Source: Micromonospora sp. WMMD1120
Lineage (GTDB): Bacteria; Actinomycetota; Actinomycetes; Mycobacteriales; Micromonosporaceae
DNA: 64,000 nt
Assembly (NCBI RefSeq): GCF_029626235.1
Contig: NZ_JARUBO010000005.1
Location: forward strand, 124,001 to 188,000
Reading direction: 5' to 3'
Part shown: positions 15,832-26,270 of the stretch, piece by piece
Numbering within the stretch: the stretch's first letter is position 1
How the letters are laid out: every line of letters starts with the position of its first letter
Program-made: the position numbers and the translations under genes
The notes under the pieces: generated by a model
Database searches by the model: none
What the model was told of the DNA's origin: nothing
Seen by the model: only the letters and a program-made list of their open reading frames with translations

Positions 15832-17736
15832 CCGGTCCACCTCGATTTCTAGGCCCGACGGCAACGGCGCGACCTCGTCGTCGTACGGGGTGTCCTGTGC
15901 GCGGTCGACCTCGGCCTGCTCGTAGGCGGTGACCAGGTCCACGTAACCGGGCACGGTGGCCAGCAGCTCGCTGTGGGTGCCCCGGGCGACCACCCGTCCC
16001 TGCTCCACGTAGATGACCTCGTCGGCGAGCGCGATGGTGGCCCGGCGGTACGCCACCACCAGGATCGACGCGACCGGCACCCCCGCCTCGGCGGTCGAGG
16101 AGCGCAGCCCCGCCAGGATGGCCGCCTCGACCCGCGGGTCCACGGCGCTCGTCGCGTCGTCGAGCACCAGCAGGCGGGGCCGGCCGGCCAACGCGCGGGC
16201 CAGGGTGAGCCGCTGCCGCTGGCCGCCGGAGAGCGAGGTGCCCCGCTCACCGACCATGGTGTCCAGCCCGTCGGGCAGCGCGGCGACGAACCCGTCCGCC
16301 TCGGCGAGCCGCAGCGCCGCCCAGACCACCTCGTCGTCGACGCCCGGCCGGTCCAGGGCGATGTTGGCGCGGACGGTGTCGTCGAAGATGAAGGGCACCT
16401 GCGCGACCAGGGCCACGGTGCCGGCCAGCGAGGCGGCGGTCAGCTCGCGCACGTCCACCCCGTCCACCGTCACCGAGCCGGCGTCCGGGTCGACCAGGCG
16501 CACCGCCAGCGAGGCGATCGTGGACTTTCCCGACCCGGTGGGCCCGACCAGGGCCACCGTCCGACCGGCCGGCACCGTGAAGCTGACCTCGCCGAGGACC
16601 CGCGCGCCGGGCTGGTGGGCCTCGGCCGGCGGATAGGAGTAGTGCACGTCGTCGAAGGCGAGAGTGGCCGGGCCGGCGTCCGTCGGGTCGAGCGCGCGCC
16701 GCCCGTACGGCATCTCGCCGGTGGCGTCGAGCACCCGGCGGACCCGGTCCCAGCCGGCGACGCTGCGCGGCAGCTCGGCCAGGACCCACCCGATGGCCCG
16801 CACGGGGAAGGCCAGCACGGTGAAGAGGAAGGCCACGCTGACCAGCTCGGCCACGCTGATCGCGCCCTGCCGCAGCCGGAACGCCCCGACCACGAGCACG
16901 GCGAGCGTGCCGAGGCTGGGCAGCGTCTCCAACAGCGGGTCGAAGACGCCGCGCAACCGACCGACGGCGATCAGCGAGTCGCGCAGCTCGCCGGCGCGGC
17001 CCGCGAACCGGGCGGTCTCCTGCGCCTCGCGGCCCATCGTCTTGACCACCAGCGCGCCGTCGAAACTCTCGTGGGCGATGCCGCTGACCTCGGCGCGCAG
17101 CCGCTGCGCCCGAGCCTGTCGAGGAGCCATCCGGCGGGAGTAGACGACGTTGAGCGCGAACAGCGCGGGAAAGACCGCGAGACCGACCAGGGCGAGCGCC
17201 CAGTCGGTGGCGAACAGCGACACCATCGCCCCGACCAGCATCACCAGCGTGCCGACGGCGAAGGGCAGCGGGGCGATCGGATACCACGCCGCCTCCACGT
17301 CCGAGTTGGCGTTGGACAGCAGGGTGCCGGTGGAGTTGCGGTGGTGCCAGGACAGCGGCAGTTCCAGGTAGCGACGGGTGACCCGGCGGCGGTAGGCCGC
17401 CTGGAGGCGGTACTGCATGTAGCCGGCGCCGAGCCGGCGGCCGAAGATGCCCGCCACCCGCAGCACGCTGATCCCGAACAACGCGGTCGCGGCCAGCGCC
17501 AGGGCGCCGGCGCCCACCTCGCCGCGCTCGATGGCGGGCAGCGCCACCCCGCCGACGACCGACCCGACGACCCGGGCGCTGACGATGATCATCCCGCCGA
17601 AGAGCACGCTGCCGACGACCGCCACCGTGAAGATCCGCGGCTGCTCCCGGATCGCCTGCCGCAGGACGCCCAGCCCTCGACTGAGAACGTCCCGACTTGT
17701 CCTGCTCGCCACGCTCTCCCCCGCCGTAAGCCGCAA
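15829..17736 (-). CDS. ABC exporter half-transporter, degenerate-site Walker B subunit
   Basis: The 635-aa half-transporter has six membrane helices (first IFTVAVVGSVLFGGMIIV) and an ATPase domain with Walker A GPTGSGKST and full signature LSGGQRQRLTLARA. Walker B reads LLVLDDATSAVD, so the catalytic Glu is Asp. The Asp and the partner's LSVGE signature fall in the same composite site, the usual layout of asymmetric heterodimeric exporters such as TM287/288 or BmrCD. TTG at 17736 follows GAGGGAG; a GTG eight codons later is the alternative. The two ABC genes are separated only by a dispersed repeat and are surely cotranscribed. Confidence 0.93.
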   Translation of the reverse strand: MRLTAGESVASRTSRDVLSRGLGVLRQAIREQPRIFTVAVVGSVLFGGMIIVSARVVGSVVGGVALPAIERGEVGAGALALAATALFGISVLRVAGIFGRRLGAGYMQYRLQAAYRRRVTRRYLELPLSWHHRNSTGTLLSNANSDVEAAWYPIAPLPFAVGTLVMLVGAMVSLFATDWALALVGLAVFPALFALNVVYSRRMAPRQARAQRLRAEVSGIAHESFDGALVVKTMGREAQETARFAGRAGELRDSLIAVGRLRGVFDPLLETLPSLGTLAVLVVGAFRLRQGAISVAELVSVAFLFTVLAFPVRAIGWVLAELPRSVAGWDRVRRVLDATGEMPYGRRALDPTDAGPATLAFDDVHYSYPPAEAHQPGARVLGEVSFTVPAGRTVALVGPTGSGKSTIASLAVRLVDPDAGSVTVDGVDVRELTAASLAGTVALVAQVPFIFDDTVRANIALDRPGVDDEVVWAALRLAEADGFVAALPDGLDTMVGERGTSLSGGQRQRLTLARALAGRPRLLVLDDATSAVDPRVEAAILAGLRSSTAEAGVPVASILVVAYRRATIALADEVIYVEQGRVVARGTHSELLATVPGYVDLVTAYEQAEVDRAQDTPYDDEVAPLPSGLEIEVDR

Positions 17737-17871
17737 TTATCTCCCTCATCCTTACCGTTCGCGGCCGGCACCGCCGACCCTGACCGGATATGTCGACCGT
17801 CACGTACCGGACGGGGGCCGGCGGCGTTGTCGACGGTCGCCCGCCGCCCAGCAGCGACCGCCCGCCCGGCC

Positions 17872-17877
17872 TACGAT
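17872..17877 (+). promoter_or_regulatory. Candidate -10 (TACGAT) for a leaderless TIGR03085 gene
   Basis: TACGAT lies 6 nt before the ATG at 17884, with no Shine-Dalgarno between them. Confidence 0.4.
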
Positions 17878-17883
17878 CGGGTC

Positions 17884-18513
17884 ATGCCGCGGTACGCCCG
17901 AGCCGAGCGCGAGGCGCTGGCCGATCTCCTGTTGGCCCTCGGGCCGGACGCCCCGACGATCAACGAGGGCTGGGCCACCCGCGACCTCGCCGCGCACCTG
18001 GTGCTCCGGGAGCGCCGACCGGACGCGGCGGGCGGGATCGTGCTGCCGCCGCTGCGCGGCCACGCCGAGCGGGTCCGCCGTCGGCTCGCCGACTCGCCCT
18101 ACGCCGAGCTGGTGGCCCGGGTGCGACGGCCGCCGCTGTGGAGCCCGATCAGCAACCCGCTGACCGACGAGGTCGCGAACCTGATGGAGTTCTTCATCCA
18201 TCACGAGGACGTCCGGCGGGCCGCCCCGGGGTGGCGGCCCCGCGACCTGCCCGCCGGCCTGCAACGCGCGCTCTGGAAGCGAGCGGCCCCGATGGCCCGG
18301 CTGGCCCTGCGCCGGTTTCCGGCGGACCTCTACGTGCAGGCGCCCGACCACGGCGAGGTCTCGGTCGGGCGTGGTGGCGAGCGGTTGCGCGTGGTCGGCC
18401 CACCGGGCGAGTTGGTGCTCTTCTTCTCCGGTCGGCAGCGGGTCGCCCGGGTGCAGGTGAATGGTGCGGTGGAGGCCGCACAGCGACTGCGCGCCGCCAG
18501 CCTGGGCTTCTGA
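17884..18513 (+). CDS. TIGR03085 family protein (DinB/maleylpyruvate isomerase-like)
   Basis: A 209-aa protein of the actinobacterial TIGR03085 group. The N-terminus has the GWATRDLAAHLVLRE stretch typical of the mycothiol-dependent maleylpyruvate isomerase/DinB fold. HHEDVRR near residue 103 supplies the other histidines of the expected metal site. Members are thought to be metal-binding and linked to mycothiol, but no reaction is established for this subgroup. The start follows a -10-like hexamer by 6 nt, so the mRNA may be leaderless. The gene is divergent from the ABC exporter pair and 128 bp before the terpene synthase. Confidence 0.85.
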   Translation: MPRYARAEREALADLLLALGPDAPTINEGWATRDLAAHLVLRERRPDAAGGIVLPPLRGHAERVRRRLADSPYAELVARVRRPPLWSPISNPLTDEVANLMEFFIHHEDVRRAAPGWRPRDLPAGLQRALWKRAAPMARLALRRFPADLYVQAPDHGEVSVGRGGERLRVVGPPGELVLFFSGRQRVARVQVNGAVEAAQRLRAASLGF

Positions 18514-18641
18514 CTCTCTGCGCCCAAACGGTCACGAAAACCCTGTGTCATTCCCCACACCCAGCGAAACACGCGGATGCGCCCTCCCGTACGCTTCACC
18601 GCGCCGCTCCGCGCCGGGCGGCACGAAAGTGGGGGCGCACT

Positions 18642-19589
18642 GTGCGTAGTTTCGCGATGTCGGCGCTGCGGGAACCCCCGTTTCCCACGCGCCGCCATAG
18701 CGCCACGGAGCAGGTGGCGAGCGAGAGCATCGAGTGGGCGCGGGCGTTCGGGCTGGTCGATTCCGGTCAGCGGGTGCATCGGCTGCTGCTGGCCGACGCC
18801 GCCGGCCTGGCCGGTCGCGCCTGCCCGGACGGGTCGGTGGACGGCCTGCGGCTGCTCACCGACCTGATCAGCTGGCTGTTCGTGATGGACGACGCGTGCG
18901 ACGAGGACGGTCTCGGCGCGGACCCGGTCCGCCTGGGGCCGGCGATCAGCACGCTGCTCGACGTGCTCGACCGGTGCGGCGACCCGGACATCGTGCCGCC
19001 CGCCGTCGGGCCGCTGGGGGACGCGCTGCACGACCTCTGCCGTCGGACCCGGCTGCACGACCACGCGGCGCTGCTGCTGCGGTTCGTCAGCCAGATGCGG
19101 GAGTACCTGCTGGCGTTGCTCTGGGAGGCGGGCAACCGGGAGCGTCACCGGGTGCCCGAGGTGGCGGAGTACCTCCAGTTGCGCCGGCACATCGGCGGCG
19201 TACACCCGTGCCTCACGCTCACCGACCTGGCCTCGACGCGACCCACCGGGCCGACCCAGCGCGCCGATCCCGGGCTGGTCGCCCTGGATCTGCTCGCCGT
19301 GGACCTGGTCTGCTGGTGCAACGACCTGTTCTCCTACGGCAAGGAGAGCCGGGCCGACCCGGACGCGCACAACCTGGTGACGGTGCTCGCCCAGGACGCC
19401 GCGGCGGACGAGGTCACCGCGCTGCGGACCGCCGCGCACCGGTTCAATGAGGGCCTGGCGACGTTCCTGGACGCCGAGGAGGCGATCCTGGCCGAGGGCG
19501 ACGACGTGATGCGGCAGGCGTTGGCCGCCCGGCGCAACTGGGTCCGGGCCACCTACGACTGGTCGGTGCTGGCCGCCCGGTACGCCTGA
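18642..19589 (+). CDS. Class I terpene synthase
   Basis: A 315-aa class I terpene cyclase. The Asp-rich Mg motif is MDDACDE at about residue 83, after WLFV. The second metal motif is NDLFSYGKE at about 227, a full NSE triad (N, S, E). RNWVRATYDW near the C-terminus supplies the conserved Arg and Tyr. The length and all-helical single domain fit a mono- or sesquiterpene synthase acting on GPP or FPP in the cytosol. The product cannot be told. GTG at 18642 follows GTGGGGG by 7 nt; an ATG five codons later is the alternative. No prenyltransferase, P450 or methyltransferase is next to it, so the product may be released unmodified. Confidence 0.9.
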   Translation: MRSFAMSALREPPFPTRRHSATEQVASESIEWARAFGLVDSGQRVHRLLLADAAGLAGRACPDGSVDGLRLLTDLISWLFVMDDACDEDGLGADPVRLGPAISTLLDVLDRCGDPDIVPPAVGPLGDALHDLCRRTRLHDHAALLLRFVSQMREYLLALLWEAGNRERHRVPEVAEYLQLRRHIGGVHPCLTLTDLASTRPTGPTQRADPGLVALDLLAVDLVCWCNDLFSYGKESRADPDAHNLVTVLAQDAAADEVTALRTAAHRFNEGLATFLDAEEAILAEGDDVMRQALAARRNWVRATYDWSVLAARYA

Positions 19590-19671
19590 TCCGCCCTACC
19601 GGCGGTCAGGAGGGGACGGCCGGACGATCACCAGGACTAGCCGATGCGCACCGCCAGGCAATACTCTTCGG

Positions 19672-19677
19672 TAACCA
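19672..19677 (+). promoter_or_regulatory. Candidate -10 (TAACCA) for a leaderless acyl-CoA ligase gene
   Basis: GGTAACC lies 8 nt before the GTG at 19685. The murT gene at 60607 has the same GGTAACC-N8-GTGACG arrangement, which supports both as leaderless promoters. Confidence 0.4.
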
Positions 19678-19684
19678 TCATGAC

Positions 19685-21553
<1,869 letters not shown>

Positions 21554-21619
21554 CGCGTCGCCGGTGGCCCCGTACCCGCCCGGGTGCGGGGCCACCGGCG
21601 TCCGCGCCCGGTCGGGGGC

Positions 21620-23074
21620 TCAGGCGATGACCGCCGGCTCCCGCCACCGCTGGCGACCGGCCCGGTCCAGGTCGTAGCGGACCGCCGCGATCCGCTCGAC
21701 GGCCTCCACGAGGTCCGCCGCGGGCCGGGTGAACGGCAGCCGCAGGAAACGCTCCAGGGTGCCGTCCAGGCCGAACCGGGGGCCGGGGGCCAGCCGTACG
21801 CCGACCTCCTCCGCGGCCCGTGCCAGCGCGCTGGAGACCGGCCCGTCCAACTCGGCCCAGAGCGTCACGCCACCCTGCGGCACGGTGACCCGCCACTCCG
21901 GCAGCCGCCGGGCGAGCGCGCCGAGCAGGGCGTCGCGCTGGGCGGCGAGTTGGACCCGACGCTCGGCGACGACCACGTCGGCGTCGGCGAGCAGACGCAC
22001 CGCCACCAGCTGGTCGAGCACCGGACTGGCCATGTCCACCCCGACCCGGACGGCGGCCAGCCGCTGCACCTGGGGCGCGGAGGCGCGCACCCAGCCGATC
22101 CGCAGACCGCCCCAGTAGAGCTTGCTCATTCCGCCGATGCTGACCACCCGGCTGTGCCGGTCGTAGGCGGCGACCGGAGGCGGCGGCGCGGCGCCGTCCA
22201 GCGCGAGGTCCACGAAGGACTCGTCGATGACGAGGTCGGTGCCGACCGCGTGGGCGGCGGCCACCACGCTCTCGCGGAGCGCCGCGGGCATCAGGTGCCC
22301 GGTCGGATTCTGGAACTCCGGTATCAGATAGGCCAGCTTGGGTCGGGTCTGCCGGAGGCTGCCGAGCAGCAGGTCGGGCTCCCAGCCGGCGTCGGCGGCC
22401 AGGCCGTGGGTGGTGATCCGGGCCCGCCGGCCGGCCAGCGCGGCGAGCGCGTTGGGGTAGGTCGGTGATTCCACCAGCACACTGCCGCCGGGGGCCAGGG
22501 CAAGCCGCAGCACCAGGTCGAGGGCGTGCTGGGTGCCGCTGGTCACCATGATCTGGTCGGCCGTGGTGGGCAGGCCCCGGGCGGCGTACGTGGCGGCCAC
22601 CGCCTCGCGCAGCTCGACGATGCCGGTCGGGTGGTAGCCGGCCCCGCCCAGGTAGCGGGGCAGGTCCTCGGTGGCGGCGCGGGCGGCCGCCAGCAGCTGG
22701 GGCGGCGCGGCCAGCGCGGCGACGCCGAGGTCGAGCATCTCCCGGTCGTCGGTCGGCGTCCACAGGCCCGTGCTGGCCACCCGGTGGTTGCCGGGCAGCA
22801 TCGTCCAGCTGCCGGCGCCCCGCCGGCTGGCCAGGTGCCCGGTCTCGCGCAGTTGCCGGTAAGCGGCGGTGACGGTGGTCCGGCTGATCCGCAGCGCTTC
22901 GGCCAGCTCCCGCTCGGCGGGCAGGCGGACCCCCAGCGGCAGTCGGCCATCGGCGAGCAGACCGCGCACCGCGCCGGCCAGGGCGGCGTAGTCGGGGCTG
23001 CGACGGCGCCCCGGCAGGGCATGCCACTGCCCGAGGAGACGTGCCAATTGGACGCCTCGCACCTGCCCCGTCAT
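21620..23074 (-). CDS. MocR-family regulator (GntR HTH plus aminotransferase-like domain), YczR type
   Basis: The 484-aa protein joins an N-terminal GntR winged helix (RLPAERELAEALRISRTTVTAAYRQL, about residues 50-80) to a fold-type I aminotransferase domain. The PLP lysine is in GGMSKLYWGGLRIGW. MocR proteins use PLP or an amine-PLP adduct as effector and do not usually transaminate. ATG at 23074 has GGAGGAG 6 nt upstream. The gene is divergent from a YczE-type membrane protein, the pairing that defines the YczR subgroup. ATTGGC direct repeats between the two are its likely binding sites. Confidence 0.88.
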   Translation of the reverse strand: MTGQVRGVQLARLLGQWHALPGRRRSPDYAALAGAVRGLLADGRLPLGVRLPAERELAEALRISRTTVTAAYRQLRETGHLASRRGAGSWTMLPGNHRVASTGLWTPTDDREMLDLGVAALAAPPQLLAAARAATEDLPRYLGGAGYHPTGIVELREAVAATYAARGLPTTADQIMVTSGTQHALDLVLRLALAPGGSVLVESPTYPNALAALAGRRARITTHGLAADAGWEPDLLLGSLRQTRPKLAYLIPEFQNPTGHLMPAALRESVVAAAHAVGTDLVIDESFVDLALDGAAPPPPVAAYDRHSRVVSIGGMSKLYWGGLRIGWVRASAPQVQRLAAVRVGVDMASPVLDQLVAVRLLADADVVVAERRVQLAAQRDALLGALARRLPEWRVTVPQGGVTLWAELDGPVSSALARAAEEVGVRLAPGPRFGLDGTLERFLRLPFTRPAADLVEAVERIAAVRYDLDRAGRQRWREPAVIA

Positions 23075-23089
23075 GGCCACTCCTCCGAT

Positions 23090-23148
23090 ATTGGCTTCTT
23101 CCTTGCCGAGGATTGGCACCTAGGGTGGCATGCATGGCACTGATTGGC
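23090..23148. promoter_or_regulatory. ATTGGC direct repeats in the MocR/yczE divergent region
   Basis: ATTGGC occurs in the same direction at 23090, 23112 and 23143. The first two are 22 bp apart (two helical turns). A reverse copy (GCCAAT) is at 23043-23048, inside the MocR gene. Pairs of spaced direct repeats are typical MocR sites. The second overlaps the region just upstream of the yczE -10. Confidence 0.5.
23121..23126 (+). promoter_or_regulatory. Candidate -10 (TAGGGT) of a leaderless yczE
   Basis: TAGGGT lies 7 nt before the ATG at 23134. No Shine-Dalgarno is present and no proper -35 is seen, which would fit an activator-dependent promoter. Confidence 0.45.
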
Positions 23149-23790
23149 AATCTGCGGCACCGGCCGCTCCGGCGGCTGTCCCAGCTGTACCTCGGGCTCG
23201 TGCTCTACGGGCTCAGCATGGCCCTGATGATCCGCTCCCACCTGGGCCTCGATCCGTGGGACGTGTTCCACCAGGGCGTCGCGGAGCGCACCGGGCTGTC
23301 CTTCGGCACCGTCACCATCGGCGTCGGCGCGCTGGTGCTGCTGCTCTGGATCCCGCTGCGGCAGCGACCGGGCCTCGGTACGGTCAGCAACGTCGTGGTG
23401 ATCGGCCTGGTCGTGGATGCCACCCTGGCCCTGATGCCCGCCACGGACCCGCTCGGCCTCCGGATCGCGCTGCTGGTCACCGGGATCGTGGCCAACGGCG
23501 CCGCCACCGCCCTCTACCTCGGCGCCCGGCTCGGGCCCGGCCCCCGCGACGGGCTGATGACCGGTCTCGTGGCCCGCCGGCCCGGCCTCTCGGTACGACT
23601 GGTCCGCACCGTCATCGAGGTCACCGTGCTGGCCCTGGGTTGGCTACTCGGCGGCACTGTCGGCGTGGGCACTGTCGCGTACGCGCTGGCCATCGGTCCA
23701 CTGACCCAGCTGTTCCTGCCGCCGTTCACGGTGTCCGACACCGTCGCGCCCGCGCCCGACGGCGCCGCGCCGGTCGCCCCCGTCGGCTGA
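23134..23790 (+). CDS. yczE: YczE/YitT-family integral membrane protein
   Basis: The 218-aa protein has five to six membrane helices. It starts with a short cytosolic segment (RRLSQLYLGLVLYGLSMALMI) and has the family motif HLGLDPWDVFHQG followed by a GTVTIGVGALVLLLWIPL helix. The GARLGPGPRDGLMTG loop in the middle is also conserved in YczE proteins. Transport substrate and function are unknown. Divergent pairing with a MocR gene is known from Bacillus (yczR-yczE) and implies PLP-related or amino-compound control. The mRNA is probably leaderless. Confidence 0.85.
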   Translation: MALIGNLRHRPLRRLSQLYLGLVLYGLSMALMIRSHLGLDPWDVFHQGVAERTGLSFGTVTIGVGALVLLLWIPLRQRPGLGTVSNVVVIGLVVDATLALMPATDPLGLRIALLVTGIVANGAATALYLGARLGPGPRDGLMTGLVARRPGLSVRLVRTVIEVTVLALGWLLGGTVGVGTVAYALAIGPLTQLFLPPFTVSDTVAPAPDGAAPVAPVG

Positions 23791-23819
23791 CCCTCACCGA
23801 CCGTTCGCGAACCGGTACG

Positions 23820-23843
23820 TCCTGGTGGTACGAGATACCAGGA
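23820..23843. promoter_or_regulatory. Inverted repeat upstream of a winged-helix gene
   Basis: TCCTGG (23820-23825) and CCAGGA (23838-23843) are complementary. They lie 30 bp after the yczE stop and 49 bp before the next ATG. It may be an operator for the winged-helix protein or a weak hairpin; there is no T-run to make it a clear terminator. Confidence 0.3.
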
Positions 23844-23891
23844 TGGAGAGTGGGTGTTCCCTTCCGCCACGCGCGCCGTCATCATCTCTGC

Positions 23892-24353
23892 ATGGGGGAG
23901 AACGGCTGGCACCGGACAGACGCCTGGATTTTCGTGTCGCTCGTCATCGCGAGTGGGGCCGGACGACACCGACGCTCGGCGACGAGTCGACGGCCGGAGG
24001 GGGTGCGCCTGGCCGACGTGCTCTCCACCGCCGACCACCTCAACCACTCGATCCCGCAGCGGCACGAGGTGGAGGCCGCGGTCCAGCGACTGGTCGGCGC
24101 CGGCCTGGTCAGCGTCGTGGACGGCTGGTTCCGGATCACACCCGAGGGTGAGCGGCTCTGGCGCACCCGTCCGCGCGCCGGGGTGGCCACCATGGTGGAC
24201 ACGGTCCAGGGGGTGCTGACCCGCCGGCACGCGCCCGGCCGGGCCGACTGGATCCTGGACGAGGCCGAGCACGCGGCCGCCGTTCAGGAATACGCGGTCC
24301 GCTCGATCCCCACGCCCCGGCGATCGCCGGAGGGGCACTCCGGGGAGCGCTGA
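23892..24353 (+). CDS. Hypothetical protein with a winged-helix-like domain
   Basis: A 153-aa protein of no named family. Residues 40-95 read like a small winged helix: ADVLSTADHLNHSIPQRHEVEAAVQRLVGAGLV, then the wing VDGWFRITPEG. This layout is seen in MarR/PadR-like DNA-binding proteins, but the N-terminus (GENGWHRTDAWIFVSLVIAS) is unusual. The C-terminus after residue 120 is charged and probably disordered. The ATG at 23892 lacks a clear ribosome site. It ends next to the duplicated 3' end of hisF, in convergent orientation. Confidence 0.65.
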   Translation: MGENGWHRTDAWIFVSLVIASGAGRHRRSATSRRPEGVRLADVLSTADHLNHSIPQRHEVEAAVQRLVGAGLVSVVDGWFRITPEGERLWRTRPRAGVATMVDTVQGVLTRRHAPGRADWILDEAEHAAAVQEYAVRSIPTPRRSPEGHSGER

Positions 24354-24356
24354 CCA

Positions 24357-24402
24357 GCTCAGCGCACCGGGTGGCCGCAGCGCTCAGCGCACCGGGTGGC
24401 CG
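24357..24402. repeat. Duplicated 3' end of hisF (25-bp tandem duplication)
   Basis: GCTCAGCGCACCGGGTGGCC occurs at 24357 and again at 24382, with the same following G. The second copy contains the hisF stop and last codons; the first is a non-coding copy just downstream of the stop. Confidence 0.85.
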
Positions 24403-25151
24403 TCGCGGCGCAGGGCGTCCTTGACCTCGGCAACGGTCAGCTCGCCGAAGTGGAAGACGCTGGCGGCGAGCACGGCGTCCGCACCGGCGCCGATCGCGGG
24501 CGGGAAGTGGCCCACCTGGCCCGCTCCGCCACTGGCCACCACCGGCACCTCCACCACCGCCCGCACGGCGGCGATCAGCTCCAGGTCGAAGCCCGCCCTG
24601 GTGCCGTCGGCGTCCATCGAGTTGAGCAGGATCTCCCCCGCGCCCAGCTCGGCGACCCGACGGGCCCACCAGACGGCGTCGATCCCGGTGCCGCGCCGGC
24701 CGCCGTGCGTGGTCACCTCGAAGCCACTGGGCGTGGCGTCGGTCGTGGCCCGGCGTACGTCGAGGGAGAGCACGAGCACCTGCCGACCGAACCGGTCGGC
24801 GATCTCGGCGATCAGCTCCGGCCGGGCGATGGCCGCGGTGTTGACACCGACCTTGTCCGCGCCGGCCCGCAGCAGCGTGTCGACGTCGCCGACCTGCCGG
24901 ACCCCGCCGCCGACGGTCAACGGGATGAACACCGACTCGGCGGTGCGGCGCACCACGTCGAGCATCGTGCCCCGGTCGCTGGAGGACGCGGTGACGTCGA
25001 GGAAGGTCAACTCGTCCGCGCCGGCCCGGTCGTACGCGGCGGCCAGCTCCACCGGGTCACCCGCGTCGCGCAGGTCGAGGAAGTTGACCCCCTTGACCAC
25101 CCGCCCGGCGTCCACGTCCAGACACGGGATCACCCGAACCGCCACCGTCAT
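24384..25151 (-). CDS. hisF: Imidazole glycerol phosphate synthase, cyclase subunit
   Basis: HisF is the cyclase half of the HisH-HisF enzyme, forming imidazole glycerol phosphate and AICAR. The 255-aa barrel has catalytic Asp11 in [14 protein letters not shown] and the second Asp in VLSLDVRR. The phosphate loops TVGGGVR and ASGGAG are intact. Its partner HisH is 4 kb away on the same strand, with a peroxide-response block between. The 3' end is duplicated downstream. Confidence 0.97.
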   Translation of the reverse strand: MTVAVRVIPCLDVDAGRVVKGVNFLDLRDAGDPVELAAAYDRAGADELTFLDVTASSSDRGTMLDVVRRTAESVFIPLTVGGGVRQVGDVDTLLRAGADKVGVNTAAIARPELIAEIADRFGRQVLVLSLDVRRATTDATPSGFEVTTHGGRRGTGIDAVWWARRVAELGAGEILLNSMDADGTRAGFDLELIAAVRAVVEVPVVASGGAGQVGHFPPAIGAGADAVLAASVFHFGELTVAEVKDALRRDGHPVR

Positions 25152-25227
25152 GCCGCGAGCCTATCCCCCGCCCACGCGGGGGTGACCGACCGGTGCGGCG
25201 GGTCACCCCCGTGCGGCGAGAGGGCAC

Positions 25228-26226
25228 TCACAGGCGGACGAGCATCTTGCCGAGGTTGTCGCCACGCAGCAGGCCGAGGAACGCCGCCGGGGCGTTCTCG
25301 ATGCCGTCCACGATCGTCTCGTCGTAGGACAGCGTGCCCTCGCGCAGCCAGCCGGCGACATCGCGCACGAACGCCGTACGCACGTCGTTGTGGTCGTTGA
25401 CCAGGAAGCCGCGCAGGGTGAGCCGCTTGCCGATGACCAGCGCCAGGTTGCGCGGCGCGGCCGGCGGCTCGGTGGCGTTGTACTGCGCGATCATGCCGCA
25501 GATGGCGATCCGGCCGTGCAGGTTCATGGCCGAGATCGCCGCCTCCAGGTGGTCGCCGCCGACGTTGTCGAAGTAGACGTCGACGCCGTCCGGCGCGGCC
25601 ACCCGCAGCGAGTCGCGGACCGGCCCGTCGTGGTAGTCGAACGCGGCGTCGAAGCCCAGCGCCCGCAGCCGCTCGACCTTCGCCGGGGAGCCGGCGCTGC
25701 CGATCACCCGCCCGGCGCCCTTGAGCTTGGCGATCTGGCCGACCAGGCTGCCGACCGCGCCGGCCGCGGCGGAGACGAAGACCGTCTCGCCGGGCTTCAT
25801 CGCGGCCACCTCCAGCAGCCCCGCGTACGCGGTCAGCCCGGTCATGCCCAGCACGCTCAGGTAGGCGCTGACCGGGGCGAGGGTCGGGTCGACCGGGCGG
25901 GCGGCGCCGGCGTCGAGCAGCGCGTACTCCCGCCAGCCCAGCCCGTGCAGGACCGTGGCCCCGACGGCAACGTCGTCCGACCCGCTGGCCACGACCTCGC
26001 CGATCGCGGCCCCGTCCAGCGGCGCGTCGAGCGCGAACGGCGCGACGTACGACTTGACGTCGTTCATCCGCCCGCGCATGTACGGGTCGACGGACATGTA
26101 CTGGTTACGGACCAGGATCTGGCCCGGTCCCGGGGTCGGGACGTCGGTCTCGACGAGCCGGAAGTTCTCCTCGGCCGGCCAGCCGTTCGGGCGGCTGGCC
26201 AGGTGGATCTCGCGGTTGCTGGTCAC
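25228..26226 (-). CDS. NADP-dependent medium-chain oxidoreductase (zinc-free, CurA/PTGR type)
   Basis: The 332-aa protein is a zinc-free MDR of the alkenal/one oxidoreductase or YncB/CurA group, which reduces C=C bonds of enals and enones with NADPH. The N-terminal motif MSVDPYMRGRM is diagnostic. The nucleotide-binding stretch is AAAGAVGSLVGQIAKLKGA, and YFDNVGGDHLEAA is also conserved. GTG at 26226 has GAGAGGAC upstream. It is 44 bp downstream of ohr on the same strand, so it may share the OhrR-controlled transcript and help to clear lipid peroxidation products. Confidence 0.9.
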   Translation of the reverse strand: MTSNREIHLASRPNGWPAEENFRLVETDVPTPGPGQILVRNQYMSVDPYMRGRMNDVKSYVAPFALDAPLDGAAIGEVVASGSDDVAVGATVLHGLGWREYALLDAGAARPVDPTLAPVSAYLSVLGMTGLTAYAGLLEVAAMKPGETVFVSAAAGAVGSLVGQIAKLKGAGRVIGSAGSPAKVERLRALGFDAAFDYHDGPVRDSLRVAAPDGVDVYFDNVGGDHLEAAISAMNLHGRIAICGMIAQYNATEPPAAPRNLALVIGKRLTLRGFLVNDHNDVRTAFVRDVAGWLREGTLSYDETIVDGIENAPAAFLGLLRGDNLGKMLVRL

Positions 26227-26270
26227 GGGGTGGTCGTCCTCTCGTCCGGGGTTCTGGCCGGCAGGGCTGG

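Noticed and set aside
12765-15932. A 1055-codon open frame on the plus strand running out of the 8-bp array
   Set aside because: The array has no stop in any frame, and the rest is antisense to the DUF2470 and ABC exporter genes. No ribosome site or family.
17790-18641. Extending the terpene synthase far upstream
   Set aside because: The open frame overlaps the TIGR03085 gene in another frame and has no terpene-synthase homology before 18642.
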